This document shows positions 37,001 through 48,130 of a DNA stretch of 64,000 bases, in pieces. This stretch comes from Anagrus nilaparvatae. Its lineage: Eukaryota; Arthropoda; Insecta; Hymenoptera; Mymaridae. Where the stretch lies: NCBI GenBank assembly GCA_022575985.1, contig JAKSXM010000007.1, positions 65,936,501-66,000,500 on the forward strand, read 5' to 3'. Position numbers and translations under genes: made by a program. The stretch's first letter is position 1. Every line of letters starts with the position of its first letter. The notes under the pieces are model-generated. The model saw only the letters and a list, made by a program, of their open reading frames with translations, was not told the DNA's origin and ran no database searches.

Positions 37001-37919
37001 CAATTTTTGTGCAAATAACTACCATAAGATTGGCAACTGGTTGACTATCGTCAACTAACATGGTTTTTAATGTTCCATCCAACATCCTAACTCTTAAAGT
37101 TCTTAATTTTCTTCGGTATTCTAATAGATCGCCATTTCTTAATATATAATAATCCAAATTTCTGCCAGGCTCAAGCCAGACACCTTTCTTTGCATCTTCA
37201 TCAGCAAGAAATAGTCCATATTCTTTAGCTAAAATAATGAAATATTTAATTATGAATTTTTATCAACAGCATAAAAAAGATTTAAAAATATTTAAACTAA
37301 AAAAGAAAAATAATAGCAAAGACAAAAGTTTTAATAAAATTTGTTTTTATTTACTGTAAAAAATAAAAATTCAAATCAAAGTTACTTTTGTTTTGATACA
37401 GGACACTGTATACAGTAAAAACTACAAATGTGGTAGCCTCGAGTTCAGCGAACCGACTTCACCGAAACTTTGAACTCCCACAAAACTTCCATGGTGGGGG
37501 TGAAATCATCCCCTCCAAAATACATGCGCATTGAGTGCTACAAACACACCCTAATTTTGAAAATTTTTAATTTTCGGCTATTACAAAATTAAATTAGATT
37601 CTCACTAATTATTTTTATCGTTTTAATAAATTGACTCCATTGATATTTTTATTCGGTTTTTTTGAACTTTGTGGGGATTCAAATTTTTACTCTAATTTTG
37701 CTAATTTTATAATTCCTTGATTTTTTGTCTGAATAAACAATTGAAATTATGAAAAATAGAATTAAAATAAAATATTTTACCTGCTCCCATATTACTAGCC
37801 TCAACAAGCTTTTCACGAATTATTCGGCAAGCATCATAAACTGACGTAGTCGGATCAAACTGCATCATTTTTGTTGTATTTTTCTCCGGAATGGAGATAC
37901 GTAATGATATTGTCGCCAT
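23577..37919 (-). CDS. rhea: Talin (integrin-actin linker), 14 coding exons
   Basis: Talin activates integrins through its head and links them to F-actin and vinculin through its rod at cell-matrix adhesions. Coding exons, 5' to 3' on the minus strand: 37781-37919, 36830-37228, 36497-36767, 35913-36416, 35469-35566, 35059-35147, 33971-34429, 33540-33902, 33093-33449, 31872-32965, 29901-31803, 29080-29826, 25358-25996, 23577-25052. Every junction is GT-AG and phases join without a gap, for 8,538 nt and 2,845 aa. That is close to the fly protein (about 2,836 aa) and longer than vertebrate talins because of a C-terminal tail. The start is the MATISLRIS methionine, the usual talin N terminus. No frameshift or stop interrupts it, so the gene looks intact and functional. 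Confidence 0.96.
25197..25250. ncRNA. Short intronic hairpin
   Basis: ATATGTTTGAT at 25197-25207 pairs perfectly with ATCAAACATAT at 25240-25250, and the stem continues with a bulge (TCCTGGT against ACCAAGAAT), leaving a loop of about 16 nt. It lies in the talin intron 25053-25357. The size is near the low end for a precursor microRNA, but no mature sequence is recognised. It could equally be a chance hairpin or a remnant of a tiny MITE. Confidence 0.2.
25358..34429 (-). other. rhea: Talin rod exons (helical bundles)
   Basis: Seven exons encode the chain of alanine-rich four- and five-helix bundles that bind vinculin, RIAM-type partners and actin under force. The first rod exon (33971-34429) matches bundle R1 ('PQRALVSTIATGHEVIHIAETEL'), and 'LLNAASRVGEASHQVLYTI' opens the next bundle. 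The 31872-32965 and 29901-31803 exons are large (1.1 and 1.9 kb). The 3.1-kb intron before 25358-25996 is the largest in the coding part. The repetitive helical composition gives many false frames on the opposite strand. Confidence 0.93.
25997..29079 (-). other. Large talin intron with an inverted repeat
   Basis: A 3.1-kb intron, otherwise AT-rich. Arms at 27176-27208 ('tttgagccttcctaaccgcaacccgagtga', split) and 27353-27388 are reverse complements with a few mismatches, giving a hairpin of about 210 bp that is probably the core of a degraded MITE. No exon between the flanking coding exons is needed, because the protein joins in phase 0. Confidence 0.55.
35059..37919 (-). other. rhea: Talin head exons (F0-F1-F2-F3 FERM)
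   Basis: Six exons encode about the first 500 residues. F0 starts at residue 1. F1 follows with 'YRRKLRTLRVRMLDGT' and a basic loop 'RRMKEGKGERDAKMDQL'. F2 includes 'QLSLLYVQASKGILDGTHP' and 'QEQACVFAGIQCQIQFGD'. F3, the integrin-binding PTB fold, has 'LLGVTKDSVLRLDERTKEIL', then RRW with the integrin-contacting tryptophan near residue 369, then 'DFGDYSDQYYSVQTTEAEQI'. The F3 end is followed by 'KDHFGIEGDEGSTMVEDSVSP', almost as in vertebrate talins. The linker to the rod is carried by the two short exons 35469-35566 and 35059-35147. Confidence 0.93.
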
Positions 37920-37967
37920 TTTCGTTGATTAAAATAAATTTTTTTAAATTTAATCCTTATTCGTTTT
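37920..37967 (-). promoter_or_regulatory. rhea: Talin 5' UTR segment and acceptor of its leader intron
   Basis: Immediately upstream of the ATG the minus strand reads 'ttgttacag' followed by 'aaaacgaataagg', a pyrimidine-poor but canonical AG acceptor. The ATG is therefore probably reached by splicing from an upstream non-coding exon, as is common for long insect genes. The acceptor call rests on sequence only. Confidence 0.4.
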
Positions 37968-40200
37968 CTGTAACAAAAAAATAAAAACAAATTTTTAGCA
38001 AAAAAAATATATCTAAAAAAAAAAAATATTTTAACTAGGATTTTTTAGCTCATGTGTCAATGACCTTTATATTAAATTTCTTTTTTCATAATATTATATA
38101 CAAAAAATAGGTAGGTGTGTAGTGCATAATATAAAAAACATGTTATAATAAATGAACATTATGTATACTATAAATAAATTTTGCTGAAATAGAATTTCTT
38201 TTTTTTTATAATCCCTTTTTTTTTAACTTACATTATTCTTTGTCATCAAGTACTTATCTATAATATTCATGTACACGGGTTTTTTTTTTATAAACCGTTT
38301 TATCATATTTCGAACTTATTCATTACAGAAGTAGGTTTTGTATATGGGTGGATATTTTAATTTTTTGAGTATAGTTTGAGTGAGGCAGGGAATGAGGTGT
38401 TTTTAACTTACAAAAACAATGTTTGTAAGAACAAAATTTTTTTTTGGCGAATTTGCTAATATTTTTGAAGCAAGAAATAAGATTACATTTTTTAAAATTT
38501 TATTAATAATTAGAGCAGGTAATTTTGTTCTAAGCTTATTTTTTAAATAACGATTTTCACATTTTAATCTGTCTTACCCAAAAAGTAGTCTAGAAAGTGA
38601 AAAATATTTTTAGTTCTTAATTTACTTAATTTTTGGCAGTTTAAAAAAATTATTTTTTCATTAAAATTTTAGTGAGTATGAAAAATTCAAAAATTCAAAT
38701 TCCCACCCATATATCAAGTATCAGTTATGTAATAAAATACCTAATATGAAAAATCAACAAAAAAATTAATTATTATATTATTTAAAAAATATTTTTTTTT
38801 TCGAAGGAAATTTCGCAACGAATTATAATATTTTTTTTTTATTTCCTCAATAAACCATTTTCGCATAAATTTTTATTTGTTATAAAGTAAGTATAATATA
38901 TGCTAATTTAATGCTAATAAATAATAATAATAATAATATTAATTAATATATATTGAAGAAGCATGATTCAAAATTTTAAAAGTAATAATAGAAAATAAAA
39001 TATAAAAAAATAAAATGAAAACATTGTCATAATTTTTATTTTTAGAATGCGTTTTTCCGCATTGCTGCATTGATATTTTTATTTTTAATTTTTTAAAAAA
39101 ATTTTTTACATGTTTTTTAAACAAATGAAAAAGTGGTTTGAAATATTTCGAATTTTTTAATTTAAAAATTTATAATTGTGAATTGGACTGATTTTTTAAA
39201 AATATTTTTTATTTTTTCGCCGTTTTGGGTTCAAATCTTGAAAATTTTAACATTATGTGAGAACTTTTAAACAGTGCTATGGACCTTGAGAAAAAAAAAT
39301 ATTTGCCAATTTTTTATTCCGTAAAAATTATTCAAAATTTTTATCACCCTTAAAAATAATTTGCTTGCTAAAATTCAAAAATTTTAATAAAATATTTTAA
39401 AACTAACTCCCAGCCTAATATATAAATTTTATCTTAATTACATTAAGCCTACTTAAAAGTATTATAAATTGACATTAAAAAAATAGCTAAAAGATAAATA
39501 CAAAATTTATTATCAATTAAAAAGCATAAATTTATTGAATTTGTCATTTTAAATCTCCCGCGCAAAAAAATAAAATTTATTAAACCACAAATTTTCAATA
39601 AATTATTTTAAATTTTAAAAAAATGTCAAATAAAAATTTTTTTAAATACTTTTATATTACTTAACTTTAATTATTGTAACTCACCCATAAATAGTCAATA
39701 AATTTTCATTATTTTTGAATAAATTTAATAATACGTTATTATTTTCAGATGTTAAATTAAAACACATTATTATTTATAATTATAGAGTAATAAAATATTT
39801 TAAGAAATTCGACTCTAATCAGGAGATTTTGATAACTTTATAATATACCACTTCACTCCCTTGTGTTAAAAATAATAAAGTACTTGACCATCTTTCTGCT
39901 CTAAAAGTATCAAATTTTAGGTTAACGTTCTTTTTTTATAAAATTTCAAAATTCTTTAATAAAATTGTTTAAATAAAATATTCTAAGAATTATTTAAAAA
40001 AAAACTTAACAAAAATTTTCAATAAAATTTATAGAATATAAAATATATAGAAAACAACAACAAGCTAAGAGCCAACGACCTTCGTCGGCAGTTAGAACAG
40101 AAGTGACGCTACACGCGTAAATGTCCAATTCGCGCAGCATCCCTTTTACACATCGCAGGGGTTTAAAAGAAAAAAAAGTTTGTATGATCCTAAAACGGGA
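37968..40200. other. Probable talin leader intron, AT-rich
   Basis: No coding signal. Long A/T runs and an ATA-rich tract near 38920. If the promoter at about 40.2 kb is right, this is the first intron of talin. Confidence 0.35.
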
Positions 40201-40220
40201 AAAAAGTAGTAAGGGATGAT

Positions 40221-40267
40221 AATGATGCGCGCGCATTAAATTTTCATTTATACGTATCTTCTATTGG
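40221..40267 (-). promoter_or_regulatory. Candidate talin core promoter
   Basis: On the minus strand, CCAAT (40263-40267) precedes TATAAAT (40246-40252), and about 30 nt further lies 'gcgcgcgcatcatt', with TCATT (40221-40225) at the usual initiator distance. The following 200 bp (about 40040-40220) is the most CpG-rich non-repeat DNA in the area. Spacing and order fit a TATA promoter feeding the talin leader exon. There is no transcript evidence. Confidence 0.35.
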
Positions 40268-40940
40268 CTAACTTCTCCAGGGAAAAACAATTATTTTTTT
40301 TTACATAATAAAATACACACAAGTGTAGTTTTTACCCTATACGTGCTTTTTTCTTAAAAACCCATCGGTGTATTCACCCCAAATAAAAATATATAAAACT
40401 TGTTTCTCTCGACTTCTCGTTGACTAGATGATATAATCTTCTATCTAAATGCGTGTCTACATCCGATATATTTATATTGATTAAATCTTTAATCTATAAA
40501 AATTTTTAGTTTTATTGGAGAATAATATTTGTATCGGTTCAATTTTTTTTGGCTTTATCGTGGTAAATATACAATACAGCTTATAAATATATTATTTAGG
40601 GTTCATTTGGATTCTTAGAAATCAGAAAAAATGTTTTAACGCTATTTAAAAGATTACATAATATTTATTTTTTTTATCTAGAAATTGGTTTATATATATC
40701 ATTTTTAACAAGTTAAGAGTGATTTATACTTTTTGTATTGGCTGAGTTATTGTGCTTTGTACACCTTTTAATGTTAAATTTAGGGTGGATTTTATTTGTC
40801 ACGCGATTTTTTTTCTGTTTTTTTTTTAATTTTCCCGCCAAGTAAATGAGTTTTAAAATTTTAGATTTTTATTGAGCGGAAAATTATTTTATATCGTTTG
40901 TAATAATATTTAAGTTCAGAATTTTTTCTAAAAAAGCTAA

Positions 40941-41331
40941 AATAGTATATTACGAGCTGCTGTCTAGAAAAGTAATGAATGGCCCAAATTGAACGTAAAT
41001 TAACATCCGAGGCGAAGCCGAGGTTGGTAAACTGCGATTTGGGTCATTTTTTATTTATGGACAAGGGTCGTATACGATTTTACTTCGTCAGTGGCGAGAA
41101 AACATGACTTCCGGTCGCGCAGCGGCCGGGAAATACGTGCTTTCTGGCCGCTGTCAAGAAAAAAGTTTTAGTTTAAGTAACACAATTTGGCCGGTTTTTG
41201 GATCTATACTTTTTCTGGTCAGCGGCCAGAAAGCACGTATTTCCCGGCTACTGGCTTTGCCTTGGAAGGTAATTTACGTGCGATTTGGACCATTCTTTAC
41301 TTTTCTGGACACGAGCCATAAATATACTATT
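40941..41331. repeat. 391-bp foldback of the palindromic dispersed family
   Basis: The ends AATAGTATATTACG and its approximate complement 'aatatactatt' bracket arms containing 'tctagaaaagtaatgaatggcccaaat' and its mirrored 'atttggaccattctttacttttctgg'. The interior includes 'ggtcgcgcagcggccgggaaatacgtg' and its mirrored version. Copies of the same family are at 19160-19550 and 55485-55626. Confidence 0.75.
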
Positions 41332-41339
41332 TTTACTTT

Positions 41340-43595
41340 TACGGAAATCTGATTTTTCAATAACAAATCAGCGAAAATTCACTTGGCTAAATAAAAAACA
41401 ATTTATTCAACTTTAAGCTAAAACCGAAATTCTGAAAAACTTTGTCCATCAAAATCAAATTTAATAATAACTGAACTATTTTTCGGCTATAAATTTTAGG
41501 GCCCCTACGCCTCGCAGTTTAAATTTATTAATTTAAATATTTATTTCGAATAAAATTAAAAAAAAAATCAATATTTAATATTTATAAAAACGTCAATCAT
41601 ATTTAAAATATGTCTTTTATATGCAAAAAATTAAAGAAATGAAATATAATTTAACGTCAAGTCCGATTAAAATCAAAAGACCAATAAAAATATTTAAGTT
41701 TTATTAATATGTACATTTAATTCTTATTGCGCAAAGATTATTAAATCTTTTAGCGATTCAAAGTCAGCGAATATTAAAATTTTTTAAATTAATAACAAAA
41801 CGCGCGAAATTTAAAATTATTTTTTGAAAAATGCAAGATAATTAAAAAATTTGTTAATTTCATAATTAAAAAATTTTTTAATTTACCGTTAAAATCTTAA
41901 TTTATGTAATCTTTTATTACCATCTCGGAATGATTAGAAAAAAGGGACACATCAAGGGATACATAAAATAAAATAGCCGCAAGCTTTAAGGATTTTTTTA
42001 TTTGAATATAAATTTCTGAGTAGGTGTTTATATATTAAACTAACGGTTATTGCACCCATAGGGTTAACGCTCTCATTTAAATAAGATTTTCTCAATATAA
42101 AAAGACTATTTCAAATATGTCAGTAGATGTGTCAGATGCCGGTTTAAATATTTAATTATTAAAAATTGAGCTTCCGAAAATTTTATTATTTAAATCTTTT
42201 TTAATTGTAAAATTTGAAATTTTTTCATTTTACTTAAAAAATTTTTAAACTATCTTTTGTGAAATAATAAAGGTTAAAATAACTTCTTTGTTAAACCCGA
42301 GATATAACCACAGAATGAACCTTTTAAATAACTTAAAAGTATAAAAACAACCACAACTTAATTAGCAATCTCAAAGGCTTAATTCTTCACGTGAAATTTA
42401 AGATCTAAATTTAGTTATATACTAACACTTATTTATATATATTTAAAATTTAAAAATGGATTTCCTCAATTTTTTTAATTTCGACATGTAAAAATAAATT
42501 TACGCTACTAGCGAAAACTATAAGCCAACTGATCTTGTGCTTTTGTAAACAGAACTAAAAAATTATAAAATTAATCATCAATTTTAGTCGAATTTTAGCC
42601 TAAAAGTTCAATTATAAAGTCGCTGCATAGAATTTCTAAAAAACCACTCCTGTCGGGCTTATTAACGGTTTCTTGAAAATTTTTAAGGCTAATGTAACGC
42701 AAGTACTAATACAAATATAACTATGAATCTCGCTATGAATCTATTTCATAATCGTTGCATAAATAAAAAATATAAAAAATGCATTTTAAAATTATTTGTG
42801 GTCAAAAAAAAATTTTAAACTTACTGGAACCTTGATTATTCTGATCAATTTAATTATAAGGATTTTGGTTCAAATCGGGCAAGCATTTTATCTCGCATTT
42901 TAATCCAAAAAAAGTATACATTAAATTTTTTTTGTTAATTATCCTAATAGTTGCATTTAATTTATTAAACCATGTTTAAGCTTTTGTTTTTTATACCATT
43001 GTATGCCCGGGTATTCGACCTGTTTTGTAGTTTTTTCGAATTACCAGCCGTAAAAATGTTCAATTTCCACTAAATCTGAAGTCCTTTTTCAAAAAATTTT
43101 AGGCCTTACCTGAAACTTGGTCCGACCCATCCTTATCTCAAAAAAACCGAACTATCGGGTACTCGATCCGAATTTCGGGTAATCACACACCTCTACAATA
43201 AACTTTTAATCGTCCTAACCAATTTTTTAAACTGTTTGTTAATTTCTTCAGATTAACCGGAATTTCATTTATCCGGATCAGAGTTAATCTGAAATAACCT
43301 GGGTAATCAAGTTTTCAGTGTACATTTTCAAATTTATTTTAGTGAAAAACCATACCCATGAGACCAAAATTACAATTATATTTTGAATTTAAATTTACAG
43401 ATTACAGTGATTATTATGAAAATGGTAAAAAAAAATAGGTAATGGTACTCAGATCACCGTAAATTTCCGATGTTCGTCAAACACTTGCTTTCTGATCTCT
43501 AACAAAAAAGTATAAATACGGGCCCACTAAAACTATCTCAAGTATATTAAACAAAGTATTTAAAAAAAATTAATATATTCATGAGATATAAAAAC
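41340..43595. other. Gene-free AT-rich region
   Basis: No supported exon. A patch at about 43010-43200 ('cgaactatcgggtactcgatcc' and 'gaatttcgggta') resembles 5080-5150 in reverse and is probably a fragment of a dispersed repeat. Confidence 0.4.
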
Positions 43596-43606
43596 TAAAC
43601 CTATAA

Positions 43607-46384
43607 CGAGGGGTTGACAACTCAGAAGTTCACCGCACTTCTAAGACTTCTATGCACTTCTACCGAAATCTTTAAAAATAAAAAAAAAAAGTTTTTAAAT
43701 ATACATTTGGGGGTTTTTGGGTGTGCTGAGTCCGAATCTGGAAACCAAATTCCAAAATTCGAAATGGCGGCCTCACAATTGGCCAATTTTGAAAAAAAAA
43801 CACCAAATTTTAAAATTAAAAAAAAAAGTTTTTAAATGTATATCTGGGGGTTTTTGGGTACGCTGAGTCCGAATCTGACAACCGAATTTCCAAATTCAAA
43901 ATGGCGGCCTCGAAATTGGCTAATTTTGAAAAAAATAACCAAATTTTAAATTAAAAAACAAAGATTTTAAATGTATATCTGGGGGGTTTTGGGTGCACTG
44001 AGTCCGAATCTGGCAACCAAATTTCCAAATTCAAAATGGCGGCCTCGAAATTGGCTAATTTTGAAAAAAATAACCAAATTTTAAATTAAAAAACAAAGAT
44101 TTTAAATGTATATCTGGGGATTTTTGAGTGCGCTGAGTCCGAATCTGACAACCAAATTTCCAAATTCAAAATTGCGGCCTCGAAATTGGCCAATTTTGAA
44201 AAAAAAACACCAAATTTCAAAAAGAGAGAAAAAGGTTCTAAGCCTATTCTTCGGAGTTTTGAGATGTTCTGAATCAGAACAATTCTAATTTCAAAATTCA
44301 AAACATTTATTTCAAGAGTTTAAAGGTTAATTAATCAACCAGGCACTATAAATACAAATAAACCTATTTTTTGGGAATCTCATTAATATGATTGTAACTT
44401 GGTCCATTATTATAATAGAATTAAACGTTTTTAACATTTCATAATTATTTGAATTGATAGAATAAAATTAGTCTTAACATGGATTATGTTTATAGGGAGG
44501 TGTACTTGAAAAATCTGTGAATTAAGAAGGTAGGCTCAAAAACTGTCCGATATAAGGGGGAAGGGAGTAAAATGGACTTGAATAATTTTGCTTTGGAGGC
44601 ATAGAAATCATAAAGACTTGAGGGATTTATAGAACCATTTTGATAAAAAGGGACTTATCATGTTGTAAGAAATAATGCGACAGTTTTGGTATCTGAAATA
44701 AGAATTAATATCCAATATAAGGCCACCATTCAATGGTCATAACTGTCGTTGTCCATCTGGTTCATTTCTCAGAGCATTGAAATCTTGATTTTTCGAAATT
44801 AAGCCCATAAATGAATTTCGTAGAAAAATTTAATTCCGAATTCGTAAAATCAGAATGCATCAAAATAAAGAATAGGATAAATTCCGAAATTCTTTTTATT
44901 AAACCTTATATTTCATGGTAATTTTTTGCTATTTACAAATAATAACTTCTAATATTTTATCAAATATGCAATGATTTTTAGGAATTTTGATTTATCTGCC
45001 TTACAACCCTTCTAGTTTTTATTATTCACCATTAGAAAGTTTGTATACTTAATTTTCGGGATTCGGAAAACTGCCCCGGATGGACAACGACAATTATGAC
45101 TAGTGAATGACGCCCCAATATAAATTTTTTCTAGTTCTTCGACATCATTTGGAATTTCATGAATATTTCCATCTCGTCTTGGAGATTTAAAATTTTTTTG
45201 AAATACATTATTCATTTAGAGATAATATTTTTATGACCGCCATTCACTGGTCATTAATGTCGTTGTCCATCCAAGGCAGTTTTTAGAATATCGAAAATTA
45301 AGTTTAAGAATTTTTTGATGTAGAATAATAAAAACTAGGGGGCTGAAAAACAGAAACATAAAAATTTCTAAATACCAGTGCAAGTTTAATAAAATACTCG
45401 ATAAAATATAAGAAATAATTATTTATAAAATAGCAAAAATATACATAAAATACAAGGTTTTACAAAATAAATTTCGGGATTCATCCTATTTTATACTTTA
45501 ATGTATTCTGATTTTACAAATTCGGAATTGAATTTTTCTGCAAAATTTATTTATGGGCCTGTTTTTGAAAAATCTAGATTTAAAGATTCTGAGAATTAAC
45601 CCGGATGGACAATCGACAGTTATGACCAGGGAATGGCGGCCATTTCTCTATAAATACTTATTTATATTTTCTTTAATGTCTTATTTAATTTTTGGAAATT
45701 TGCTTGTCAGATTCGGACTCAGTGCACCCATAACCCCCCAGATATACATTTAAAATCAATGTTTTTTATTTTATAATTTGGTTATTTTTTTCAAAATTAG
45801 CTAATTGTGAGGCCGCCATTTCATATTCGGAAATTTTGTTGTCAGATTCGGACTCAGCGCACCCAAAAACCCCAAGATATACATTTAAAATATTTTTTTT
45901 TTAATTTAAAATTTTGTTTTTTTTTTCAAAATTAGCCAATTACGAGGCCGCCATTTTGAATTTGGAAATTTGGTTGTCAGATTCGGACTCAGCGCACCCA
46001 AAAACCCCCAGATATACATTTAAAATCTTTGTTTTTTAATTTAAAATTTGGTTATTTTTTTCAAAATTAGCCAATTTCGAGGCCGCCATTTTGAATTTGG
46101 AAATTTGGTTGCCAGATTCGGACTCAGTGCACCCAAAAACCCCCAGATATACATTTAAAAACTTTTTTTTTTAATTTTAAAATTTGGTGTTTTTTTTTTC
46201 AAAATTGGCCAATTGTGAGGCCGCCATTTCGAATTTTGGAATTTGGTTTCCAGATTCGGACTCAGCACACCCAAAAACCCCCAGATGTATATTTAAAAAC
46301 TTTTTTTTTTAATTTTTAAAGATTTCGGTAGAAGTGCATAGAAGTCTTAGAAGTGCGGTGAACTTCTGAGTTGTCAACCCCTCG
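43607..46384. mobile_element. 2.8-kb foldback transposon with ~125-bp subterminal tandem repeats
   Basis: The ends CGAGGGGTTGACAACTCAG and its complement are perfect inverted repeats, continuing for about 75 bp. The element is flanked by the 8-bp direct duplication ACCTATAA (43599-43606 and 46385-46392). Inside each end is an array of four to five ~125-bp repeats, each with 'ctgagtccgaatctgacaac', 'aaaatggcggcctcgaaatt' and 'tatatctgggggtttttggg', in mirror orientation on the two sides. The central part (about 44480-45640) has its own nested inverted repeats. No transposase is present; the frames inside are repeat read-throughs. Confidence 0.9.
44720..45642. repeat. Nested inverted repeat in the core of the 2.8-kb element
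   Basis: 'ggccaccattcaatggtcataactgtcgttgtccatc' (split; 44721-44757) is mirrored by 'ggatggacaatcgacagttatgacc...ggcggcc' at 45603-45641. Two more copies of the motif lie at about 45072-45108 and 45236-45273. Inner arms around 'ttccgaattcgtaaaatcagaatg' (44831) and its complement (45508) continue the hairpin. It could be a second element captured by the first. Confidence 0.65.
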
Positions 46385-47854
46385 ACCTATAATAAGTAAA
46401 TTCATACATAATATGAAATAATTCAAGAAAATTATAATATATAAAGTATTTTCATATATTCACATGACTTTATAGGTATGTACACATACATTATTACTTT
46501 TAACAATAATAATAATAATATTCAGAAATATGTCATATATATTTTATTCCAGTAAGTAAATTTTATAAAATTTCAAAGGGGGAAAAACTTCATTTATTTA
46601 TATGAATTGCTTTTATGAGTTTCTTTATAATATTTTTCTGACTCATATATATATTATATAATGTGTTTTTTAAGGATCACACATACAAAATTTTTTTTTC
46701 TTTTATGGCTTGAAAGAAAATTATGATTACATAATCAACAATATTCTTTAAAAAAAATTTTTTTTCAAGGGTGTATTTTCTGTTATTTAAGAATAGAAAA
46801 TTTTGAAGATAATTTTCTAATTTATTCATATAAAATAAATTTTTTTAATTAAGTATTTATTTAAATATTGTATTCATTTTCTTTTTTTTTCTAAGAGATA
46901 ATAAAATCTATTCATTTTTTTATTGCACTGTCGTTAAATTTTGAGTAATAAAACTATTGAGTTTATAGTTATATTCATGCTTGAATTTTAAGTGTATGTA
47001 TTATGAATTTAGATTTAGGGTCAAACATATAGGTTATAAATCTTTTTTTTTTGAGGTTAGGTTTTTTTTTGTGAATCTTATAGTTTTGAAGTTTTATTTA
47101 TAATAAATTATAAATGGAGGAGATCTAATGGATATAGTTGTACTTGTTTGGTATAGTTTCTGTTTTATGGTAAAAATTGTTAACCAAACCCCTTGCCAAA
47201 CCCTTAAATCAATCTTATACGCCTTCTGATTCTCGAACAATAAAAACTTGAAATGTCCATTTTTCGTGTTGTTTATTTTTAAAATATTGCTTTTATTACT
47301 TTTTTTATTTTGAACTTGAATGACTTCCAGTTCGTTGCATTAATTTTTGAGCAAATACCAATTTTTTCAGCCACATAACCTCAAAATTCAATTTTAAATA
47401 TTATTTTTTTTAAATTATGATTTAATTTTACAAAAAACATTATCAAATAATGCTGTGATTATTAAATCTATAGTATTAAAAGAAATTTTGTTTGTAGGGC
47501 AGAGGAGGGGATTCTGGCCATGGTATACAGTTTTCACCACCCTAGTGTTTTTTCAACTTTTTAAAATGTGATGCTAATTGTCTTAAAAGCATAAAAAAAA
47601 TGACTCACTTAATCCAACCACAAGAATATTCAGAACTCCAGATTTTAAGAGTTTAAACCTTGAAGTTTAGGTTTGATAAAAAATAAGTTTTGAAAATTAC
47701 CAGAATCGGTATTTTAATTAACTAACTTTCTTAAAAACATTAAAAAGCTTTTCAGCCATAAACTTTTGTATTTTAAAATATACATAGTTTTAAAAAAAAT
47801 TAATTAATTTCAAATTGCCTTAAGTGAGACGAAAACCACCTTTATATGTCAAAA

Positions 47855-48130
47855 CAGCCTATTTTTTGCCCCAGGAAGACAGCTTTTTGGCCCGCTATAT
47901 GTACTAAAACTATGCTTAAAATCACGGGGAAAAATATGGGGTTCAACTTTTGCACGCTGTCTAAACTCGCTCGCTACGCTTGCTCGTGCATGCAATTGCA
48001 TGCTAAGTCAAAACCAATCTGTTACGTGACTACTAGTTGAAAATTAACCAATTTATTGGTTAAATTAATTAAAAAAAATCATATCAACACTAATATTTCG
48101 TCCCTTGTTTAGAAAATAGCTATTTCTACT
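47855..48130 (+). repeat. Dispersed repeat, longer copy
   Basis: It matches the reverse complement of 19727-19875 and contains an extra segment with 'ctcgctcgctacgcttgctcg' (split) and 'gcatgcaattgcatgc'. The 64-residue frame across it comes from the repeat. Confidence 0.6.

Noticed and set aside
43614..44301. Frames with 'FEMAASQLANFEKKTPNFK'-like repeats
   Set aside because: They are read-throughs of the 125-bp repeats of the 2.8-kb foldback; the frame breaks between units.
43680..46320. Regular repeat arrays that could suggest CRISPR
   Set aside because: Units are ~125 bp, mutually similar throughout with no unique spacers, mirrored at both ends and inside a transposon; the host is a eukaryote.
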